The notes below the pieces were generated by a model that was not told the origin of the DNA, made no database searches, and saw only the letters and a program-made list of their open reading frames with translations. From Gemmatimonadaceae bacterium (lineage in GTDB: Bacteria > Gemmatimonadota > Gemmatimonadetes > Gemmatimonadales > Gemmatimonadaceae), in NCBI GenBank assembly GCA_036273715.1, contig DASUHB010000062.1, forward strand, positions 1-64,000: a stretch of DNA of 64,000 bases. Direction: 5' to 3'. A program made the position numbers and the translations under genes. This document shows, in pieces, positions 38,264 through 47,046 of the stretch. The first letter of the stretch is position 1. Every line of letters starts with the position of its first letter.

Positions 38264-40918
38264 GTGGCCACCGACATCGGGCGCCTAACCGCGATCCTCG
38301 CCGACCGCTACGTCATCGAGCGGGAGCTGGGCGCCGGCGGCATGGCCACGGTGTATCTCGCCCAGGACGTCAAACACGACCGCAACGTCGCGGTCAAAGT
38401 GTTGCGGCCGGAGCTCGCGGCGGTCATCGGCGCCGAGCGATTCCTGGCCGAGATCAAAACGACGGCGAACTTGCAGCACCCGCACATTCTCCCGCTGTTC
38501 GATTCGGGAGAAGCCGACGGCATGCTGTTCTACGTAATGCCGTTCATCGAAGGGATCTCGCTCCGCGACCGGCTGGTGCGCGAGAAGCAGCTGCCGGTTC
38601 CCGACGCCGTGCGTATAGCGACGCAGGTCGCCGCGGCGCTCGACTACGCGCACCGTCACGGCGTCATCCATCGCGACATCAAGCCCGAAAACATCATGCT
38701 GCACGACGGCTCGGCGCTCGTCGCCGATTTCGGGATTGCGCTCGCGGCGAGCAAGGCCGGCTCGCGGATGACGGAGACCGGCATGTCGCTCGGCACACCG
38801 CAGTACATGTCGCCCGAGCAGGCGATGGGCGAACGCGAGCTCGATGCGCGCAGCGATGTGTATGCGTTAGGCTGCGTCGCGTACGAGATGCTCGTCGGCG
38901 AGCCGCCGTTCACCGGACCCACCGCGCAGGCGATCATCGCCCGCGTGATGACCGAAGAGCCACGTCGCCTCACGCTGCAGCGAAAGACCATCCCGCCCGA
39001 AGTCGAGGGCGCGGTGCTGCACGCGATCGAAAAGCTGCCGGCGGACCGCTTTGCCACCGCGGCGCAGTTCTCCGACGCGCTGGCAGGCCAGGGCCTAACG
39101 GTAACCACGCGCGCGACGGCGGCCGTACCCGGTCGCAACGCCTGGCGCGCGCGCTTCCAGGTAGCAAGTGGTGTGGCGATCGTCGCGATCGCATTCGGTA
39201 TCTGGAGCGCGCTGCGCGGACGGACCGTCGACGGCCCGGTAGAGCGACGCTACATCTCGCTGGGCGACAGTGTGCGGCTGCAGACGCCACAGCGCGTCGC
39301 GTTGCCGTTAGCGCTCTCTCCCGACGGCTCGCGCCTCGCGTTCATCGGCGACACACTGTTCCGTATCTGGGTCAAGCGCCGCGACGCGCTGGACGCCGCG
39401 CCCCTTGCCGGCACTGAGGGCGCGAGCTCGCCCACATTCTCTCCGGACGGGCAGTGGATCGCCTACGTGGTCGACGGCCATCTCAAGAAAGTACGCGCCG
39501 GCGGCGGCGTGAGCATCACGCTCGCCGATTCCGCCGGAACCGGATTCGGCGAGGCGTGGCTCGACGACGGAACGCTCATCTATACCGACGGCAGTCTGCT
39601 CGGCTTGCGCCGGGTGAAGGAATCAGGCGGCCCCACCTGGGTGGCGGTGCCCGACACGGCGTTCAAGGGCCTCGCACCGATGTTGGCGACGCCGCTGCCG
39701 CACGCGCGCGGCGTCCTGTTCGTGGTCTGCGCATCGAACTGCGTGACGATGAGTCTGCACGTGCTCGACTTCAAGACGGGCCGTTCCAAACGGCTGGTGG
39801 ACAATGCATCGGCAGGATGGTACCTGCCCAGCGGCCAGCTGATGTATTTCGAGCCTAACGGGGTGGCGATGGCCGTGCCGTTCGACCTCTCGACGCTGAC
39901 GATCCGCGGCGCGCCGATTCCCGTGTTGCAGGGTGTGCGGATGGCCGGCTACATACCGGAGCTGGCGTGGTCGACCTCTGGACGGCTGGTCTACGGGATT
40001 GGATCGGGATCTGCTTCCACGGTCACACTGCGCGAGGCCAACCGCGACGGAACCAGCACGGCCTTCGATCCGTCGTGGAGCGGCGCGTTCAACTCGTTCG
40101 CCCTCTCGCCTAACGGACGCCAGGTGGCCGTCGGCGTGAGTACGCCCGGCGCCGGCCTCGACATCTGGGTCAAGCAGCTCGACCGCGGCCCATTCACGCG
40201 CCTCACGTTCAGCGGACGCGACCGGCGCCCCACGTGGTCTCCGGACGGGCGGCAAGTGGCGTTCGTCCGCGACAGCGCGAGCGGCGGCGACGTATGGGCG
40301 CGTGCCGCCGACGGCGGCGGCACGGAGCGCCGGCTCACCCATTTCGGCCGCGCCATCCAGGAAGTGTCGTGGTCCAAGGATGGCCGGTGGCTGCTGGTAC
40401 GCACGGAAACCGGCGCCGCGGGGAACGGCGACATCGTCGCCCTGTCAGCGTTAGGCGATACAACGGTGGTGCCGATCGCGGCGACCCCGGCAACCGAGCT
40501 GCAGCCCGCCCTGTCGCCTAACGGTCGGTGGGTCGCCTACGTCTCGAACGAGGCCGGAGTGAACGAAGTGTTCGTCCGGCCATTCCCGAACGCCGACGCC
40601 GGACACTGGCAGGTGTCCAACGGCGGCGGCGGCTCGCCCGTCTGGTCGGCCGACGGCAAGGAGCTCTTTTTCCTCAACGGAAGCGATCGCCTCATGTCGG
40701 CCGAGATCGGGCCAGGCCCGGCGTTCAGCGTGACCAGGCTCGTTCCGCTCTTCGACGCGACGGCATTCGCATACGTCGGCTATCACTGGGCGTTCGACGT
40801 GACGCGCGACGGGAAGTTCGTGTACATGGGCCAGGCGGACACCGAGCGGCCGAGCACCGGGCAACTCGTGCAGGTCGACAACTGGTTCGCCGACATCCGC
40901 GCCCGGCTGCAGCCGTAA
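38264..40918 (+). CDS. Serine/threonine protein kinase with C-terminal PD40 propeller
   Basis: An 884-aa membrane-spanning receptor-like kinase. The Hanks-type kinase domain (residues 10-275) is intact: GAGGMATVY nucleotide loop, VAVKVL Lys, HRDIKPENIM catalytic loop, ADFGIA, and SPEQ before the C-lobe. One membrane helix follows (VAIVAIAFGIWSAL). The outer part carries TolB/PD40 repeats (LSPDGSRLAFIG, FSPDGQWIAYVV, WSPDGRQVAFVR, LSPNGRWVAYVS), predicting a six- or seven-blade propeller that could sense a ligand. The GTG at 38264 (ATDIGRLTAILADRY) fits the usual kinase N-terminus; an upstream GTG at 38168 exists. No known substrate. Confidence 0.9.
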   Translation: MATDIGRLTAILADRYVIERELGAGGMATVYLAQDVKHDRNVAVKVLRPELAAVIGAERFLAEIKTTANLQHPHILPLFDSGEADGMLFYVMPFIEGISLRDRLVREKQLPVPDAVRIATQVAAALDYAHRHGVIHRDIKPENIMLHDGSALVADFGIALAASKAGSRMTETGMSLGTPQYMSPEQAMGERELDARSDVYALGCVAYEMLVGEPPFTGPTAQAIIARVMTEEPRRLTLQRKTIPPEVEGAVLHAIEKLPADRFATAAQFSDALAGQGLTVTTRATAAVPGRNAWRARFQVASGVAIVAIAFGIWSALRGRTVDGPVERRYISLGDSVRLQTPQRVALPLALSPDGSRLAFIGDTLFRIWVKRRDALDAAPLAGTEGASSPTFSPDGQWIAYVVDGHLKKVRAGGGVSITLADSAGTGFGEAWLDDGTLIYTDGSLLGLRRVKESGGPTWVAVPDTAFKGLAPMLATPLPHARGVLFVVCASNCVTMSLHVLDFKTGRSKRLVDNASAGWYLPSGQLMYFEPNGVAMAVPFDLSTLTIRGAPIPVLQGVRMAGYIPELAWSTSGRLVYGIGSGSASTVTLREANRDGTSTAFDPSWSGAFNSFALSPNGRQVAVGVSTPGAGLDIWVKQLDRGPFTRLTFSGRDRRPTWSPDGRQVAFVRDSASGGDVWARAADGGGTERRLTHFGRAIQEVSWSKDGRWLLVRTETGAAGNGDIVALSALGDTTVVPIAATPATELQPALSPNGRWVAYVSNEAGVNEVFVRPFPNADAGHWQVSNGGGGSPVWSADGKELFFLNGSDRLMSAEIGPGPAFSVTRLVPLFDATAFAYVGYHWAFDVTRDGKFVYMGQADTERPSTGQLVQVDNWFADIRARLQP

Positions 40919-41043
40919 CCCGGCCGGCGCGCGCTCTCTACTGTACACAAGATTTTTCTTGCGTAAGGCTCGCAACCGTGTTCGGCGCGAGGCCAGGTTT
41001 CCCGTGATGGTCGCTGTTGCGTATGTGGCGGGCGGCACGCGCC

Positions 41044-42612
41044 TTATCCGCCAGCCCCTGGCCTGCCGCCTGCGCCGCCGGCCCGTGCCCGCACGCGCTC
41101 GAAGTGAACCGATTGCCGTCCCATCGAAAGTCGAGTGGGCTGACCGAGCTCATTGAGATCGAACGTCACGTACTGCGTTCCGTAGTACTGGTAACGCCAT
41201 GCGACCCGGAACGTGTTGTCATGCCAGTACTCGAGATCGCCGATGAAGTCGAGGTTGCCGAGCCGCAGCACGAGATGTCCGTCCTCCATGCTGACCCGCA
41301 CGGCGCCGGCGAACGGATCCTCGTAGACGCCGGCATAGTCGGGCAAGGGATGCGGTGCGCGGCCCGTGCTGTCGCGGGTTGCCGCCAACTTTGCCGCCGC
41401 GGCCTCGCCCGCCTTCTGCGCGCGCTGCGTCATCGCGAGCAGCGTGTCGCTGAGATTTCCCGGCGGCAGCCCGAGGTAGGCGTTCAGCACGCGCTGGATG
41501 ATCCCGAACCGTGCGTCGCTCTGGTTCATGTTCGACAACACCACGACGCCTAACTGGGCGTCCGGCACGAGCGCAACGGCCGATGCCATCCCATCGATAT
41601 CACCGGCGTGCCATACGAGCGTGTGCCCTCCATAGGTCTGGATGAAGAGCCCGAGACCGTAGGTGTAGAAGGCGCTCCCCGGAAGCCATGCGCGGATCTC
41701 GCGGCCCACGCCCGACGTCGCCTCGATCAGCATCTGCGGCGTCTCCATGTCCCGGACCGTCGCCGAGTCGAGCACGGTCTTCCCATCGTACCGGCCGTCG
41801 GCCAGGAGCATTAGCATCCAGTGGCTCATGTCATCGGCGCTGGAATTGATCCCGCCTACCGGCGACATGATGTCCATGTTGTGACCCCAGTACGGGCGGA
41901 TCGCCACCACTTTTCCTTCGTAGAGGCCGTGCGGCACCGCGACGTCGCTCGCGGCCGCGACTTGAGCCGACGTGGTGACCGTGTGATCCATCCCGAGCGG
42001 CGCGAAGACATGCTCGGCGACGTAGCGGTCCCAGGTTTCGCCAGTGACAGCGGGAATGAATCGGCTGGCGGTGAGGTACAGAATGTTGTTGTAGCAGAAT
42101 TCCGCGCGGAATCCGTACTCCGGTTGTTGGTAGCGCACACGCGCGATCACGTCGCTGTCGTCCGATGTATACCACATGCCGGGATCGCAATATCCGCTGC
42201 GATGCGTGAGCAGATCGCGCAACGTGATCGATTGCGTCACGTAAGCGCTGCTCAGCTGGAATGGCTTGACGTAATCCACCACGTGCGCATCCCAGTCGAG
42301 CTTCCCGGCGGCGACCAGCGTGCCGAGGGCCGCGGCAGTGAAGGCCTTGGTGTTGGAGCCGATATCGAAGATGGTGCCGCCGTCCACCTGAGCGGGCTTG
42401 CCCACCTCGCGCACGCCGTAGCCTTTGGCGAGCACCACCTTACCGTCCTTGACGATCGCGACTGCGAGTCCGGGCACCTGCCACTGCGCCATGACGTGCT
42501 GCACGTAGGCGTCAAAGCCCTTCATCTGCGCCGGAAGTTTACCCGTCGCCTGAGCCGCGGCTTGGGTTCCGAGCAGTACGATTGCCGCGAAGGCAATGAG
42601 CCATTTCTTCAT
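41044..42612 (-). CDS. Secreted serine hydrolase (class C beta-lactamase/DD-peptidase-like)
   Basis: A 522-aa exported enzyme; signal peptide KKWLIAFAAIVLLGTQAAAQ after the ATG at 42612. Catalytic elements of the serine beta-lactamase-like fold are seen: SNTK (S-x-x-K), YNN (Y-x-N) in EFCYNNILYL, and WHAGDIDG in the third motif. A C-terminal DUF3471-type beta domain follows (about residues 420-520). Such proteins include esterases and D-peptidases and are usually not antibiotic-resistance enzymes. The paralog at 47047-48606 shares the layout. A dyad at 42685 lies in its upstream region. Confidence 0.88.
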   Translation of the reverse strand: MKKWLIAFAAIVLLGTQAAAQATGKLPAQMKGFDAYVQHVMAQWQVPGLAVAIVKDGKVVLAKGYGVREVGKPAQVDGGTIFDIGSNTKAFTAAALGTLVAAGKLDWDAHVVDYVKPFQLSSAYVTQSITLRDLLTHRSGYCDPGMWYTSDDSDVIARVRYQQPEYGFRAEFCYNNILYLTASRFIPAVTGETWDRYVAEHVFAPLGMDHTVTTSAQVAAASDVAVPHGLYEGKVVAIRPYWGHNMDIMSPVGGINSSADDMSHWMLMLLADGRYDGKTVLDSATVRDMETPQMLIEATSGVGREIRAWLPGSAFYTYGLGLFIQTYGGHTLVWHAGDIDGMASAVALVPDAQLGVVVLSNMNQSDARFGIIQRVLNAYLGLPPGNLSDTLLAMTQRAQKAGEAAAAKLAATRDSTGRAPHPLPDYAGVYEDPFAGAVRVSMEDGHLVLRLGNLDFIGDLEYWHDNTFRVAWRYQYYGTQYVTFDLNELGQPTRLSMGRQSVHFERVRARAGGAGGRPGAGG

Positions 42613-42684
42613 CAGGGGATCCTGTTCAGGGTATCGACGGGCGACTGGGCGGGGTTTGCGGAGCGGTGAGGCGGTTCGACGAAA

Positions 42685-42698
42685 TACACAACTGTGTA
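42685..42698. promoter_or_regulatory. Operator-like dyad TACACA-AC-TGTGTA
   Basis: Perfect 6-bp inverted arms (42685-42690, 42693-42698) in an AT-rich pocket 73 bp before the serine hydrolase ATG and 222 bp before the divergent oxidase. TACA...TGTA ends resemble BlaI/MecI/CopY-type operators, whose usual spacing is shorter. No repressor gene is adjacent. Confidence 0.4.
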
Positions 42699-42919
42699 CA
42701 TTTTCACACATGCGCTCGCCGAGCGCAAGGAAAGCCAGGCCGCCGGGCCTGCGCCTAACTCGCCGCCGGCGCCGCCCGGACCCAAGGCCAGCAGCCTGCC
42801 GAATCCGTCGAGGCGCAGCTGGCCGCTATTGACTATCCCACTGGTTGCAATAGCGTAGTTCGCCCGCTCCACAGACAATCGACGCCCCTCCAACCAGGCG
42901 CTTCGCCCCGGAGACACCG

Positions 42920-44803
42920 ATGTTTTTGGCCCTCCTTGCCGCCGTCGCGTGCTGCGGGACCCCGGCGCACGCGCGCGCCGCTGTGCCGCATTCTTCTTCC
43001 GTCATCGCATCGAACGACAACCGCCGCCCGGCCGGGAGGCTGCGCAACGGCGTACTCACGATATCCCTCGAGGCGCGGGTCGGAACGTGGTTCCCCGAGG
43101 GGCCTAACGGGAAGTCCATCTCCACCGCGGCATTCGCCGAAGTTGGCGGCCCGTTGCAAGACCCCGGACCACTCATCCGCGTCCCGGTCGGCACCGAAGT
43201 GCACGCGACCGTCCGCAATGCGCTCGAGACTCCGATGACGGTGTTCGGCTTGGGCGCGGTGCGCGGCGGCCGCGACAGCATCGTCATCGCGCCGGGGGCA
43301 TCGCGAGAGGTCCGATTCACCGCGACGACCGCGGGAACGTACTACTACTCCGGCAAGACCACCCCCGGTCCGATCGTGGCGCGCGTCAACGATGGCACGC
43401 AGCTCAATGGCGTGATCGTCGTCGACGGCGCGGCCTCGGTGCCGGCCGATCGCATCTTCGTCATCTCGTGGTGGTTCACGCTCGACTCGCTGAGCCCGAC
43501 CGGCATCGGACTCGGGACAATGACCATCAACGGATTGTCTTGGCCGCACACCGAGCGATTGGAGATGACGCAGGGCGACAGCGCGCGGTGGCGGTTCGTG
43601 AACGTCACGGCGTTGGACCATCCGATGCATCTGCACGGATTCTATTTTCGTGTCGATGCGAAGGGCGACGGGGAGCGCGACACGATATACACGGCTGCCC
43701 AACGGAGGTCGGCCGTCACCGAGATCCTCGCGCCCGGACAGACGATGATGCTGTCCTGGGCGGCGACGCGCCCCGGTGATTGGATCTTCCACTGTCATTT
43801 CGCCGGCCATCTCTCGACGCTCGTGTCGCTCGACGATCAGCATGGCATGATGGACTCGTCGGGCGCGATGCGGCACACCTCCGACCGCCCCCATCAGATG
43901 TACGGCCTGGTGCTCGGCATCCACGTTGCGCCTAACGGGCAGGGCCCGCGCGTCGCCGCGGACGAGCGACACATCCGCCTGCTGGTGCGCGAGAAGCCGA
44001 ACGTCTACGGCCGGGCGCCCGGCTATGCGTTTGTGTTAGGCGGATCGCCGGACGACTCGAGCGGCGCCATGCCGGTGCCCGGTCCAACGCTCGTCCTCCA
44101 ACGCGGCCAGCCGGTCGCGATCACCGTCGTCAACCAGACCGTGGACCATGCCGCCGTGCACTGGCACGGCATCGAGCTCGAGGACAGCTATGCCGACGGC
44201 GTGCCGGGATGGAGCGGCACCACCGACAATCTGATGCGCGCCATTCCTCCCGGTGATTCGCTGACCGTGCACTTCACGCCCCCGCGCGCAGGCACGTTCA
44301 TGTATCACTCGCACTTCAATGAGTTCCAACAGATCCCGTCGGGCCTCTACGGCGCGCTCGTCGTGGTCGACAGCACGCACACGCTGACCACCGACGGCGA
44401 TCGCATCTGGGCGTTCGGCGACCGCGGCCCGACGACCAACGTCATCCGCGGCCCCTTCGCATCGGCGACGATGAACGGCGATACCGCTCCGCCGCCGATG
44501 GACCTCCAATCGGGTCACGTCTATCGCTTGCGCTTGATCAACATTCGCGGCGACGGCTCGTTGGAGCTTTCGCTTCGCCACGGCGACTCGCTGTTGACGT
44601 GGCGCGAAGTGGCCAAAGACGGCGCCGACCTGCCATCCAGCCAGGCGACGGAACGGCCGGCAACATTGTACTTCGACCCCGGCGAAATCTACGACTTCGC
44701 CTTCACGGCCCCCGCAGCGGGGACGTACACGCTGCGCTTCGGCGATTCTCCGTCACCCACGCCACCCAACGAGACGCGCGACGTCGTGATTCGCGTGCAC
44801 TGA
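42920..44803 (+). CDS. Multicopper oxidase with permuted copper motifs (paralog B)
   Basis: A 627-aa exported protein, paralog of 29282-31228 with the same four-domain layout. Motifs in order are HPMHLHG (234-240), HCHFAGH (291-297), HWHG (414-417), MYHSH (to 465). Domain 1 lacks ligands (MTVFGLGAV and YYYSGKTT at the HWHG and HxH positions). The type 1 axial position is Val (HLSTLV), not Met. Conserved flanks such as GFYFRVDA and GIELEDSYADGVPGWSG confirm common descent with paralog A. GGAG precedes the ATG; the signal peptide is about 20 residues. Substrate unknown. A trinuclear copper site could form between domains 2 and 3. Confidence 0.88.
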   Translation: MFLALLAAVACCGTPAHARAAVPHSSSVIASNDNRRPAGRLRNGVLTISLEARVGTWFPEGPNGKSISTAAFAEVGGPLQDPGPLIRVPVGTEVHATVRNALETPMTVFGLGAVRGGRDSIVIAPGASREVRFTATTAGTYYYSGKTTPGPIVARVNDGTQLNGVIVVDGAASVPADRIFVISWWFTLDSLSPTGIGLGTMTINGLSWPHTERLEMTQGDSARWRFVNVTALDHPMHLHGFYFRVDAKGDGERDTIYTAAQRRSAVTEILAPGQTMMLSWAATRPGDWIFHCHFAGHLSTLVSLDDQHGMMDSSGAMRHTSDRPHQMYGLVLGIHVAPNGQGPRVAADERHIRLLVREKPNVYGRAPGYAFVLGGSPDDSSGAMPVPGPTLVLQRGQPVAITVVNQTVDHAAVHWHGIELEDSYADGVPGWSGTTDNLMRAIPPGDSLTVHFTPPRAGTFMYHSHFNEFQQIPSGLYGALVVVDSTHTLTTDGDRIWAFGDRGPTTNVIRGPFASATMNGDTAPPPMDLQSGHVYRLRLINIRGDGSLELSLRHGDSLLTWREVAKDGADLPSSQATERPATLYFDPGEIYDFAFTAPAAGTYTLRFGDSPSPTPPNETRDVVIRVH

Positions 44804-44873
44804 GTACCCCGCGCCGCCGGCCGATCGTCTGCTCAACACGACCGGCGGTGCGACCGGAACTCCGAGGTGAGCG

Positions 44874-45254
44874 ATGGCAGTGGGCAAGATGGACGGTGCA
44901 GGGATCCAGAAGCTGAAGACGATCGATGAGGCGCAGTCGACGATGCAGACGTTGCACGGCCACGTCGAGCGCATGGCGATCGAGGTGAAGAACCACCGTG
45001 GAACGGGCGTGATTCCGCAGCAGATCAAACGCATTGCCGGCCCCCTCCAGGGACAGCTCAAGGGGCAGTTCGGCGTCATCGCCGATCAGGTGTCGGGGAT
45101 GATCCTCGCGTTAGGCAGAGGCGGCAGCGACCAGCTGCGGGTGCGGGTGATGCGCGAGTACGTCGGCCAGATCCGCCAGGCGCTGGACGTCGCCGCGTCC
45201 AAGGTTCAGGAGCAGCACACCGTCACCGAAGAGGCGCCGGGCGGCGCCGGCTGA
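44874..45254 (+). CDS. Hypothetical helical protein (126 aa)
   Basis: Starts at an ATG with GAGGTGA 3 nt upstream. The product is mainly helical and charged (QKLKTIDEAQSTMQTLHGHV, HRGTGVIPQQIKRIAGPLQG, MREYVGQIRQALDVAASKVQ). It has no signal peptide or membrane segment and a short acidic/Gly tail. No family recognised; the heptad spacing suggests a helical bundle or coiled coil. It lies 70 bp after the permuted oxidase gene and ends 6 bp before the convergent DUF2071 gene. Confidence 0.68.
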   Translation: MAVGKMDGAGIQKLKTIDEAQSTMQTLHGHVERMAIEVKNHRGTGVIPQQIKRIAGPLQGQLKGQFGVIADQVSGMILALGRGGSDQLRVRVMREYVGQIRQALDVAASKVQEQHTVTEEAPGGAG

Positions 45255-45259
45255 CGCCG

Positions 45260-46042
45260 TTAGGCAGATGCGCCGGTGCGCGGGAGCCGCACCGGGCGAT
45301 ATACCGTGACCGGCGATCCGTCGGCTACGAACGCAAACGCCGGCTGGCCGGCGAGCAGCGCGTCGAAAGGAACACCGTAGAGCGCGAGGGCGTCCGCATC
45401 GAAGCGCGCATCATCCGCCGGCGCCGCGCGCCAGCGCGGATGCGCCACGCGATATTCGATGGTCGAACCGTCTCGCTGCCGCGTGTACCCCCAGTAATGC
45501 TCGGCGATGAATGCTTCCGCCGAATCCGCCGCGATCGGTGCCGGCTCGGCGCTCGTTCGCACTGAAAGGCCTTCCCACCGTCCGCGCCGCCGCCACTCGT
45601 ACCGCGCGGCGGTCGGCCAGCCGTCCGCGCGCCGGGCGATGGTGTGGCGCATCGGCAGTGTGCGATACGGCTCGTTGTACCACGCTCGCGCCGTCCATGC
45701 GATGGCCCGGCGCGGCACCAGCTCGTGGATGAACACGACGCCCCGCCGCCATCCCTCCGGCGCCCGGTGCCTAACGTACGTGCGCAGATTCACTTCATCG
45801 AAATCGACGTGGCCCGGGATGCGGATGCCCAACACCCGGGTCGACGCAAAGCGAAACCCGACCACGCTGACGTACGCGGCGCCCTCGTGCTCATCGAGCT
45901 CGGTGCCGGCCGGCACGCAGCGGCGCACCGCGTCGGGCGGCACGCGGTAGTTGAGCATGGCGAGGTCGAGCCATGCCGCGGTGAGCGCCGTCTTCCGGTG
46001 TGACGCGAGATCCGCGCCGGCGCCGTCGAGCCGCGACGTCAC
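45260..46042 (-). CDS. DUF2071 (YqjF-like) protein
   Basis: A 260-aa cytoplasmic protein. Family segments seen include TAAWLDLAMLNYRVPPDAV, YVSVVGFRFASTRVLGIRIP, FDEVNLRTYV, RGVVFIHELVPRR, and FIAEHYWGYTRQRDGS. The GTG at 46042 is preferred over the longer frame because it overlaps the stop of the previous gene (GTGA). It is the last of a three-gene unit with ogt. Function unknown; the acetoacetate-decarboxylase-like fold of the family suggests small-molecule binding. Confidence 0.85.
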   Translation of the reverse strand: MTSRLDGAGADLASHRKTALTAAWLDLAMLNYRVPPDAVRRCVPAGTELDEHEGAAYVSVVGFRFASTRVLGIRIPGHVDFDEVNLRTYVRHRAPEGWRRGVVFIHELVPRRAIAWTARAWYNEPYRTLPMRHTIARRADGWPTAARYEWRRRGRWEGLSVRTSAEPAPIAADSAEAFIAEHYWGYTRQRDGSTIEYRVAHPRWRAAPADDARFDADALALYGVPFDALLAGQPAFAFVADGSPVTVYRPVRLPRTGASA

Positions 46043-46437
46043 TCGTTCGTGTCGCGGCGCAGATGTTCGTCGGCCTGTTCCATCCCCCACGCCGGCGATG
46101 CGCTCGCGAAGAGCAGTGCGCACTCGTCGGGCAGCGCCGATCGCTGCACCGTGTCGAGCACCCGCGGCTCACCGAACGCGTCGATGGTGGCGCGAAGCGC
46201 CGCATCGCTCAGGTACAGATCGACGCCGTCCGAGTCGTCACGGGTGCGCGACCAGAGGACGACGCCGCCGTCGGCGTCCCGATACGATGCGCCGCGCGGG
46301 CCGCGGACGAATCGCGACAGCGCCGCGACGAACGCCGCTGCCTCCTGGCGGTCCGGAAAGCCGCAGCGGTGATACGCCTCGTTAGGCTCGGCGGACTCGC
46401 GGCCCATGTCGCCCGGAAGATCCAGCGGCGCCGTCAT
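46039..46437 (-). CDS. Hypothetical protein (132 aa) in the ogt operon
   Basis: Starts at the ATG at 46437, which overlaps the ogt stop (ATGA), and ends overlapping the GTG of the DUF2071 gene. It contains RCGFPDRQEAAAFVAALSRF, SYRDADGGVVLWSRTRDDSD and DLYLSDAALRATIDAFGE. Soluble and acidic, with no signal peptide. No family recognised. The double overlap shows tight co-translation, so a shared process with the alkyltransferase is likely but undefined. Confidence 0.72.
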   Translation of the reverse strand: MTAPLDLPGDMGRESAEPNEAYHRCGFPDRQEAAAFVAALSRFVRGPRGASYRDADGGVVLWSRTRDDSDGVDLYLSDAALRATIDAFGEPRVLDTVQRSALPDECALLFASASPAWGMEQADEHLRRDTNE

Positions 46438-47000
46438 GGCGCGGCGGGTTGCTCGAACAGCGGGCCCGGCGACCGCTCGATCGCCAGCATCCGCAGCTTG
46501 GTCGGTACGCCGCTGCCGCCCGAGAAACCGCCCGTCCGGCCTCCGGCCGCGAGCACGCGGTGACACGGCACGACGATCGGGAACGGATTTTCGCCTAACG
46601 CCTTGCCCACCTCGCGCGCCGCGCCGGGGTCGCCGAGTCGGGCCGCCAGTTCGCCGTACGTAATGGTCGAACCCGGCGCGACCGTCCGCGCGATCTCGTA
46701 CACGCGGCGGTTGAAATCCGGCACACGGCGCATGTCCAACGGAACGCCGGACAGATCGGTCCGCCCCCCATCGAGCAGCGTGATGATGTCGTCGATCGCG
46801 GAGCGCACGAATCCGGGCGGAGCGGACTCGGCCGCGGCGGGAAACCGCTTGGACAGGCGTGCGCGCGTCGCGGCAGGCGTCCGTTCAGGCAATTGCACGC
46901 CTGTCACGGCCATGCCAGTCCAGGCGATACCGCATTGGCCAATGGCGGTGGCGAAGAACGCGACGCCCGAATCGCTCCCGCTCGGAAGAATCGAGTCCAT
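46434..47000 (-). CDS. ogt: Methylated-DNA--protein-cysteine methyltransferase
   Basis: Repairs O6-alkylguanine by irreversible transfer of the alkyl group to its own Cys. The active-site box NPFPIVVPCHRVLAAGG carries the acceptor Cys, preceded by ITYGELAARLGDPGAAREVG (DNA-binding helix-turn-helix with the Arg finger) and followed by GGFSGG. At 188 aa it has the normal Ogt/MGMT size with an N-terminal domain. Unlike Ada, no DNA-binding transcription domain is present. First gene of a three-gene overlapping unit. Confidence 0.95.
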   Translation of the reverse strand: MDSILPSGSDSGVAFFATAIGQCGIAWTGMAVTGVQLPERTPAATRARLSKRFPAAAESAPPGFVRSAIDDIITLLDGGRTDLSGVPLDMRRVPDFNRRVYEIARTVAPGSTITYGELAARLGDPGAAREVGKALGENPFPIVVPCHRVLAAGGRTGGFSGGSGVPTKLRMLAIERSPGPLFEQPAAP

Positions 47001-47046
47001 GATTGCAGCCTAATGCGACACGGCGCGCCGAGGTAGACCCTCGAGG

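Noticed and set aside
40948-40961. Small AT-rich hairpin CAAGA-TTTT-TCTTG after the kinase gene as a terminator
   Set aside because: Only a 5-bp AT-rich stem with no GC clamp; too weak to call.
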